Origin: Acidaminococcus hominis
Lineage (GTDB): Bacteria; Bacillota; Negativicutes; Acidaminococcales; Acidaminococcaceae
Direction: 5' to 3' (one strand)
NCBI RefSeq assembly: GCF_021044795.1
Contig: NZ_JAJNOP010000004.1
Length of the DNA stretch: 64,000 nt
The notes beneath the pieces are model-generated. The model had not been told where the DNA came from and made no database searches. It saw nothing but the letters and a program-made list of their open reading frames with translations. Both the position numbers and the translations under genes were made by a program. Of this stretch, positions 58,858 through 64,000 are shown one piece after another (the stretch's first letter is position 1; every line of letters starts with the position of its first letter).

Positions 58858-58896
58858 TCTAAAGCCCTCCTTTTGGGTTCTAAAAGCTTTTTCCGG

Positions 58897-58915
58897 GGTA
58901 CCAGTTTGGGTACCT
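58897..58915. promoter_or_regulatory. GGTACC inverted repeat upstream of the VWA gene
   Basis: Two GGTACC palindromes separated by 6 bases form an inverted repeat about 45 bases before the VWA start codon. An AAGGAGG just beside it is not followed by a usable start codon. A regulator site is possible. Confidence 0.3.
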
Positions 58916-58974
58916 CCTTGTTGTCTTTAGCATACTCCCCATGGGAGGACTTTTGGTCGCTTGCCAGACGACAA

Positions 58975-59964
58975 CTACGCCGCTCCCCCTAATAGGGGCT
59001 GGTCATAATGGAACAGGACTTCGTTGATGGCGTAGATGTCGTACTGACCCTTCAGGATAAAATACTGGACGATCACATCGAATTTCTGGCTGGGAGACAG
59101 GGCGTAGCCGGCCCGGGCCAAAAGGTCATCGGTTTCGTCCAGGGTCAGCTCCAGGGCAATGGCCAGGGCCAGAATGGTCCGTTTGGTAGGGCTATAGCCC
59201 TTCCCCGTGCGGATTTTGGAAAACAGCCGCCGGTCCAGGTTGGCCCGATGGTACACCTGGGCATCGGTCAGCCCCTTGGCATCAATCAGCCGCAAAAGCG
59301 TCACATTAAAGGGTTCGTCCAGGTGGCCCAGCAGGTTCTCCAGGTCCTGGGGCGCCAGTTTCACATTCTCGCAATAGCCCTTGGGCGGCAAGCTGATTTC
59401 CGAGGCGCAAAGCATTTCCTCGGCCACGCTTTCGTCCCCGCGGCGGGCCAAATACTGGTCCAGTTCAGCCAGCAGGTCTTTCTCCACCACAAAGGCCCGT
59501 TTATCCGGAAAAGCCAGATACACGTCCAGCTCCTGGGTTTCCAGGAAGGACTGGATGGCGGAGACCGCCACCCTCAGGGCCTGATCCTTGGGATAGCCGA
59601 ATATTCCCCCGGAAATCAGGGGAAAGGCCACGCTGGCACAGTGGTTTTCCGCCGCCAGCCGCAGCGCGCTGGTATACGCCGACCGAAGCAGCCGCTCACT
59701 TTCTTCCGGATGCCGGGGGTTGTACACGGGCCCTGCGGCGTGAATCACGTACCTGGCCGGCAGGGCAAAGCCCGGGGTAAGGGCCGCTTCGCCAGTCCTG
59801 ATGGGGGCCTTCTGGTCACAGGCCGCCTGGAGCTTTTGGGGCCCCGCCGCCCGAAAGATGGCGCCGCAAACCCCGGACCCCATCTGGAGCTGGGGATTGG
59901 CAGCGTTGACAATGGCGTCCACCGCCATTTGGGTAATATCCTGCTGTACAAATAACAGAGGCAT
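58975..59964 (-). CDS. Macrodomain protein with C-terminal HTH-like domain
   Basis: A 329-residue fusion. Residues 1-165 form a MacroD-type macrodomain: VDAIVNAANPQLQMGSGVCGAI near 15-36, PARYVIHAAGPVY near 70-82, and PLISGGIFGYP near 113-123, the loops that bind ADP-ribose. Such proteins remove ADP-ribose from proteins or nucleic acids, or hydrolyse O-acetyl-ADP-ribose. Residues 215-325 form a helical domain (LLRLIDAKGLTDAQVYHRANLDRRLFSKIRTGKGYSP in pieces) common in Firmicutes and resembling an XRE-type helix-turn-helix. AAGGAGGAG precedes the ATG. With the sirtuin pair at 15952-17755 the cell may encode both writing and erasing of ADP-ribose; that link is inferred. Confidence 0.87.
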   Translation of the reverse strand: MPLLFVQQDITQMAVDAIVNAANPQLQMGSGVCGAIFRAAGPQKLQAACDQKAPIRTGEAALTPGFALPARYVIHAAGPVYNPRHPEESERLLRSAYTSALRLAAENHCASVAFPLISGGIFGYPKDQALRVAVSAIQSFLETQELDVYLAFPDKRAFVVEKDLLAELDQYLARRGDESVAEEMLCASEISLPPKGYCENVKLAPQDLENLLGHLDEPFNVTLLRLIDAKGLTDAQVYHRANLDRRLFSKIRTGKGYSPTKRTILALAIALELTLDETDDLLARAGYALSPSQKFDVIVQYFILKGQYDIYAINEVLFHYDQPLLGGAA

Positions 59965-59987
59965 TTTCTCCTCCTCCTTGCTTTCCG

Positions 59988-60518
59988 CTATTTTCCAACC
60001 TGGCTGCCGGCCGCATAGGCTTCTTTCATAGCCGGAGTGCCCAGCACCTCACCGGGCTGCCAGGCGTGTTCACCCCAGATGATTTTCCGTACCGGGCTGC
60101 CCAGCTCTGCCAAAATGGCTTCCAGGTCTTCCCCAGCCCTGCGCAGGCCGGCCTTTCCGTCGTGGCCAGTCACAATCACGTAGGCTTCCTTGCCTCCCAG
60201 GTCCTGCCATTTGGGCAGCAGCCGGTCAATCATCACCTTCAGCTGGCCGCTCATGGTAAGAAAATACGTAGGGGTAGCCCACACCAGCACCTGCGCCCCC
60301 TGGGTTTTCTCCAGGATTTCTGCCATAGCGTCCTTTTGGACGCAGCTGCCAGTGCGAAAGCAGGCGTAGCAGGCCTTGCAGGGGTGGATTACCTTCTCCC
60401 GCAAGGCGATTTCTTCCACCTGGTGCCCCGCTGCTTCGGCACCCCGGCGAAATTCCTGGCACAGCAGCTCCGAATTGCCCTGAGGCCGGGGACTGCCGTT
60501 AATCATCAGCACCTTCAT
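59988..60518 (-). CDS. Flavodoxin-fold NAD(P)H-dependent FMN reductase/iron-sulfur flavoprotein
   Basis: The start is the ATG giving MKVLMINGSPRPQGNSE, with GGAG 7 bases upstream. The 176-residue protein has the flavodoxin-type FMN-binding loop at residues 7-16 and a Cys cluster CKACYACFRTGSC near 45-57, as in iron-sulfur flavoproteins. It follows the MBL hydrolase gene by 26 bases and precedes the macrodomain gene by 23. Confidence 0.85.
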   Translation of the reverse strand: MKVLMINGSPRPQGNSELLCQEFRRGAEAAGHQVEEIALREKVIHPCKACYACFRTGSCVQKDAMAEILEKTQGAQVLVWATPTYFLTMSGQLKVMIDRLLPKWQDLGGKEAYVIVTGHDGKAGLRRAGEDLEAILAELGSPVRKIIWGEHAWQPGEVLGTPAMKEAYAAGSQVGK

Positions 60519-60544
60519 GCTTTGTCTCCTTTCCGTCACTGTCC

Positions 60545-61345
60545 TCAAAGTTCAAGAACTTCCAAATCTTCCGGCACGTACACCCTGCCGGAAAAGAACT
60601 TTTTCCCTTCCTGGGTGTACAGCTCCTTGCGCCGCTCCAGCTGGTTGTCCTCCGTATGGTACAACAGCACGTTTTGGACCCCCAGCTTTTCCGCCGCCTG
60701 GCAGGCATGCTTTACCGTGGAATGGTGCTTTTCGTAGGGATAGAACACCGCCGCTTCCTCTTCCAGGCAGAACGCCTCGTGGAGCAGCCAGGTGCAGCCC
60801 CGGGCGTAGGGCTCCTCCCGTTCCGTATAGGGCTCGTCCCCGCAGCACACCAGGCTCTTTCCCCCGTCCAGTTCCAGCCGGAAACCAAACTGCTTGGTCT
60901 TGGTGGAGCCAATGTCAAAGAAGGTCACCTGCCGGCCGTTCACCCTGCGCTGCTCCCCATCTGCCACAGGAATAAAATGCACCCGGTCATCCAAAAAGCG
61001 AGTATATTTGTTTAGGAGCAGCTTCACCGCCATGTCCCGGAGCAGGTCCAGCACTTCCCGGTGCCCGTAGACGTTCACCTCCCCCTGGTACTTTCCGTCG
61101 TTCATAAAATGGCAGATCATCCGCACCATCCAAAGGACCCCCAGCAAATGGTCCACATGCTGATGGGTCACAAAGATTTCTTTGACGTCCTGCCAGTCAT
61201 ACCCCGCATGCTTCAGTTGGTGCAAAATCGTATTGCCCCCGCCGCCGTCCACCAGGAACAGCTTTCCCCCGTCATCCAGCAGAAAACAGGTATTGTAGCA
61301 TTCCGTCACCAGGGCATTCCCCGTGCCCAGCATAATAAGCTTCAT
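60545..61345 (-). CDS. MBL-fold hydrolase, RNase Z-like
   Basis: A 266-residue metallo-beta-lactamase-fold protein. FVTHQHVDHLLG near residues 58-69 gives the HxHxDH zinc motif, with further candidate ligands GDEPY near 169 and the H of YHTEDN near 229. It lacks the long exosite arm of true tRNase Z and could be an RNase Z paralogue or an arylsulfatase-type hydrolase. AGGGGG precedes the ATG. It is cotranscribed with the FMN reductase gene. Confidence 0.83.
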   Translation of the reverse strand: MKLIMLGTGNALVTECYNTCFLLDDGGKLFLVDGGGGNTILHQLKHAGYDWQDVKEIFVTHQHVDHLLGVLWMVRMICHFMNDGKYQGEVNVYGHREVLDLLRDMAVKLLLNKYTRFLDDRVHFIPVADGEQRRVNGRQVTFFDIGSTKTKQFGFRLELDGGKSLVCCGDEPYTEREEPYARGCTWLLHEAFCLEEEAAVFYPYEKHHSTVKHACQAAEKLGVQNVLLYHTEDNQLERRKELYTQEGKKFFSGRVYVPEDLEVLEL

Positions 61346-61357
61346 TGCAGATTCCCC

Positions 61358-61846
61358 CTATTCTCCTATTTTTACCCAGTGCACCTGCTTGCCCAATTTT
61401 TCCAGCAGCGCCATTAAAGCGTCCGCCGCCAGCCACAAAGTGGCCGTATTGTCGTTGGGGTGCACGCCGATTTTCTGATGCTGAAATTCTGCGTCCAAAA
61501 ACAGGGTCACCCGGTGCTCCCGGTCGTTTAAAAGCCCCAGTGGCGTTACGGACCCGGGTTCCAGGTCCAAATACGCTTTCAGGTCTTCCGGCGAGGCAAA
61601 GGACAGCCGCCGGGTGCCGTTTGCCTCGCCAAAGGCCTTCAGGTCCACCCGCTTGTTTCCCCGGACAGTAAGCAGGTAATAATTCCGTTTTTTATCGTCC
61701 CGGACAAACAGGTTCTTGGCGTCCCATTCCGGGTAGGGCAGCGCCACGTCCCCCAGTTCTTCCATATTGTAGACGGCCTTGTGTTCCGTGAGTTCGTAGG
61801 GAATCCCCTGGGCCGTCAGGTAGGCCAAGGTTTCTTTTTTATCCAT
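61358..61846 (-). CDS. YbaK/ProX-type aminoacyl-tRNA editing protein
   Basis: The start is the ATG giving MDKKETLAYL, with GGGAGG 7 bases upstream. The 162-residue stand-alone editing domain resembles prolyl-tRNA synthetase INS domain relatives (ProXp-ala). It has the sequence VRDDKKRNYYLLTVRGNKRVDLK near 49-72 and PLGLLNDREHRVTLFLD near 103-119. Its role is to deacylate mischarged tRNA, for example Ala-tRNA(Pro). It lies 12 bases upstream of the MBL gene. Substrate assignment is by family. Confidence 0.87.
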   Translation of the reverse strand: MDKKETLAYLTAQGIPYELTEHKAVYNMEELGDVALPYPEWDAKNLFVRDDKKRNYYLLTVRGNKRVDLKAFGEANGTRRLSFASPEDLKAYLDLEPGSVTPLGLLNDREHRVTLFLDAEFQHQKIGVHPNDNTATLWLAADALMALLEKLGKQVHWVKIGE

Positions 61847-61920
61847 AGGGTACCTCCCAATCGCAGTTTTTTCTATTGTACCACGGCTCCTGGGTCGAAA
61901 AACCCCCAAGGAAAAGAAAA

Positions 61921-61948
61921 AGGACTTCCCGCCGCAGCAGGAAGTCCT
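61921..61948. terminator. Bidirectional terminator downstream of cytX
   Basis: AGGACTTCC (61921-61929) pairs with GGAAGTCCT (61940-61948), with T-runs on both strands, just after the cytX stop. Confidence 0.75.
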
Positions 61949-61954
61949 CGTTTT

Positions 61955-63118
61955 TTATTTGTGGGGCAGAACTTTGTGAATCACCGCACTGGCCAGCATC
62001 ACCAGCACAATCACCGGGAAGGTAATTCCCACCGGGGTCTGCACGTCCAAGAGCTCCCGGTACAGGGCGAAGCCGGCCAGCCACAGCACCAGGTTCAGCC
62101 AGTTGACGGCTTGGCTGCTGTGGTCCTGCTTCAGGATAAAGTAATCGGACAGCAGGATTGCGGTCATGGGTGCGAACACCGAACCGATGAAGTACAGGAA
62201 GTCTTCAAAGCTGCTGGCATCCACGGCGATGGCAATGGCAATTCCCCCAGCGCAGGCAATCAGGGCCAGGACCTTTTCCGAAATTCCGGGCAGCAGGCTC
62301 TTGCCGCTGACCCCGGCGGAGAAGGCGTCCAGGAAGGTAGTGGTCACCGTGGACAGCAGCACAATCAGAATGCCCACGACGCCCAGGCCGGCCTGAAGCA
62401 GGATTTTGGCAATGTCGTCCTGGCCGGTGTACAGGGCGGCACCCATGCCGATAATGAACATCCAGGTGCTGGCAGCAAAGTAGGCCAGACAGCTGGCCGC
62501 CGTAGCCTTAAAGGGCTTTGCGGCGTCCCGGGTGTAGTCGGAGATGACCGGCAGCCAGGAAAGGGGCATGGCCACCGTAAGTTCAATGGCTGCGCCCAGA
62601 GTCAGCTCCCCGGCAGCCTGGGGCACCCCGCTGCCCATAAAGATCACGTCGCTGAGCACCAGGGTCAGCAGGAACAGGGCAGCAATGACCACCTCGTTCA
62701 CCTTCCCCAGGGTCTTCAGCCCCAGGATAATCCACAGGGCGATGAAGGCACCGATAATCAGGCTCCAGGCCGAAAGCCCCAGACCCGCCAGGGTATTGCC
62801 GGCAGCAGCTGCACTGGCAATCATCACGGCCGTCCAGCCAATGAGCTGAATCACGTTCAGGCCGGCAAACAGCTTGGCACCCTGGTGCCCAAAGGAAATT
62901 TCCACCGTTTCCATGGCACTGCGCCCGGTCTGGCCGCCGATGAGCCCGGCCCCAAACATCACAAGCCCGCCAATCACGTGGCCCACCAGGATGGCCAGCA
63001 GCCCCTTGGCAAAACCCAGGGGAGCCAGCAGCATCCCCGTCAGAATCTCGGCAATGGAAATCCCCGCCCCGAACCACAGCAGGGCGTTTGCTGTAACTGA
63101 TGTTTTCACTGAATCCAT
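61955..63118 (-). CDS. cytX: CytX-type hydroxymethylpyrimidine transporter (NCS1 family)
   Basis: The start is the ATG giving MDSVKTSVTANALLW, with GGGGGAA upstream. The 387-residue polytopic protein matches the NCS1 subset predicted to import the pyrimidine precursor of thiamine: LLWFGAGISIAEILTGML near 12-29, SWLPVISDYTR near 185-195, and the GSVFAPMTAILLSDYF stretch near 311-326. In many genomes it is controlled by a TPP riboswitch; none was recognised here. With ThiW at 30726 it suggests salvage of both thiamine halves. Confidence 0.87.
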   Translation of the reverse strand: MDSVKTSVTANALLWFGAGISIAEILTGMLLAPLGFAKGLLAILVGHVIGGLVMFGAGLIGGQTGRSAMETVEISFGHQGAKLFAGLNVIQLIGWTAVMIASAAAAGNTLAGLGLSAWSLIIGAFIALWIILGLKTLGKVNEVVIAALFLLTLVLSDVIFMGSGVPQAAGELTLGAAIELTVAMPLSWLPVISDYTRDAAKPFKATAASCLAYFAASTWMFIIGMGAALYTGQDDIAKILLQAGLGVVGILIVLLSTVTTTFLDAFSAGVSGKSLLPGISEKVLALIACAGGIAIAIAVDASSFEDFLYFIGSVFAPMTAILLSDYFILKQDHSSQAVNWLNLVLWLAGFALYRELLDVQTPVGITFPVIVLVMLASAVIHKVLPHK

Positions 63119-63142
63119 ATGTACAATTCCCCCACTTTCCCG

Positions 63143-63170
63143 CCGCAGACAAAAGCGCTGCCTGCGGCAC
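63143..63170 (-). promoter_or_regulatory. GC-rich hairpin in the cytX leader
   Basis: GCCGCAG pairs with CTGCGGC across a loop of about 13 bases, ending about 25 bases before the cytX start codon and without a T-run. It may influence translation. It does not fit a TPP riboswitch. Confidence 0.35.
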
Positions 63171-63311
63171 ACTTGCCTAAAAGTATAGTACAGGACAAGG
63201 GATTAGGCAAGAAAGGCAGCAGGAAAGGTCAACAATTCCTGAGAAAAAGGGAAAAATTGGGGCTGCTCCCCTTCCCCCCAGCTGGGGAGAAAAGCATTTT
63301 GGCAGCAGGGC

Positions 63312-63962
63312 TCAGGGGTTTTCCTGGACCATTTGGCGGCCCAACTGGCGTGCAGCTTCCAGTTCCTTGGGGAATACGGTCTCCCGGCGTTCCTTCCGCT
63401 GGGCCTCGTCAAAGACGCCCATGCTGTACCGCTTGTAATCAGGAACCTGGAGGGTTTCGCAGGAAGCCAGGGTGGTGACGGCGCCATGGAGGACCAGGGT
63501 ATGCATATCGGCCAGCTCCTGGAAGCGGGCTTTGTAATGCTGGTTGTAGTAGGCTTCCGGGGCATTCATGGTGTAGATGAGCCCCAACGGCAGCTTCCCG
63601 GTAAAGTAGCTTTCCAGGGGCTTATCATAGGACAGACAGCAGAAAATCAGCCGCTCCCACAGGGCCCGGAACTGGGCGGTAGGTTCGCTGAGATAAATCG
63701 GAGAACCAATAAACAGCCCGTCTGCCTGGAAAATCCGGTCCAGCAGCGGGGACAGGTCGTCCTTCCAATAGCATTTGCAGCGTTGGGCTTCCACCCGCTT
63801 GCAGGCCATGCAGCTGCGGCAGCCGGTAAACTTCAGGTCAAACAGGTTGATCAGTTCCGTTTCCGCGCCGGCCTCCTGGGCCCCTTGTTGGGCAGCCTGC
63901 AGCAGCAGGGCCGTATTACCGTTTTTTCTGGGACTGGCGTTCAGCAAAATAATTTTTTTCAT
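63312..63962 (-). CDS. Flavodoxin-fold FMN reductase/iron-sulfur flavoprotein, second type
   Basis: The start is the ATG giving MKKIILLNASPRKNGNTALL, with AGGAGGAG upstream. The 216-residue protein has the FMN loop near 8-18, a Cys cluster GCRSCMACKRVEAQRCKC near 47-64 for an iron-sulfur centre, and GSPIYLSEPTAQFRALWER near 86-104. It is related in fold to the gene at 59988 but clearly different in sequence. It is the first complete gene from the right end; the gene to its right is outside the window. Confidence 0.85.
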   Translation of the reverse strand: MKKIILLNASPRKNGNTALLLQAAQQGAQEAGAETELINLFDLKFTGCRSCMACKRVEAQRCKCYWKDDLSPLLDRIFQADGLFIGSPIYLSEPTAQFRALWERLIFCCLSYDKPLESYFTGKLPLGLIYTMNAPEAYYNQHYKARFQELADMHTLVLHGAVTTLASCETLQVPDYKRYSMGVFDEAQRKERRETVFPKELEAARQLGRQMVQENP

Positions 63963-64000
63963 GATTGCTCCTCCTAACAAGTTTCGCCAATGGCTTCTCC

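Overview
The window reads as a chromosomal segment of an anaerobic, amino-acid-fermenting member of the Negativicutes, most like Acidaminococcus. This is an inference from gene content: a sodium/glutamate symporter, a sodium/proton antiporter, ATP-type PEP carboxykinase, a long glutamine synthetase, an acyl-CoA dehydrogenase, and GC-rich codon use with Firmicutes-style ribosome sites. No rRNA gene, confident tRNA, CRISPR array, prophage or transposase gene was seen.

Layout. Positions 1-2330 carry no convincing protein gene. They hold a small hairpin-rich terminator region (about 180-370), a three-copy hairpin repeat whose stems vary in a compensating way (about 430-985), and a likely large structured RNA of about 900 nt with its own promoter and terminator (1298-2234). 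From 2330 to 12750 come GltS with an HpcH/HpaI aldolase and LysR regulator, an NhaC antiporter, a DASS anion transporter with a chorismate mutase-ACT protein, a tartrate/D-malate dehydrogenase-type enzyme, a radical SAM protein and a FliB-like Cys-cluster protein. From 12818 to 18336 lie six tandem universal stress proteins, two tandem class M-like sirtuins and a divergent Rrf2 regulator, which together look like a stress island.

From 18452 to 34728 are housekeeping and transport genes: LigA, PcrA, a sugar isomerase, a four-gene ABC transporter with two binding proteins, an FkbM methyltransferase, an M48 protease, ThiW and SbcDC. From 34846 to 39115 are the tRNA t6A operon (tsaE-tsaB-rimI-tsaD) and pckA. 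From 39473 to 48891 are an acyl-CoA dehydrogenase, a thioesterase, a 3D-domain cell wall protein, glutamine synthetase and a five-gene dipeptide/muropeptide operon (M20 dipeptidase, dipeptide epimerase, DUF819 permease, serine hydrolase, DUF3870) preceded by a possible attenuator. From 49242 to 63962 are a redox Cys protein, an AbgT transporter, NfeD-FloA with a small membrane protein, a LivK-type binding protein, a MATE exporter with an unresolved start, a recent tandem duplication of a flavin reductase, a VWA protein, a macrodomain-HTH fusion, two FMN-type proteins, an MBL hydrolase, a YbaK/ProX editing protein and CytX.

The most interesting signals are the unassigned RNAs at the left end, the sirtuin pair with altered catalytic residues under an overlapping Rrf2 promoter, the six-gene stress protein array, and the leader hairpin before the dipeptidase operon.
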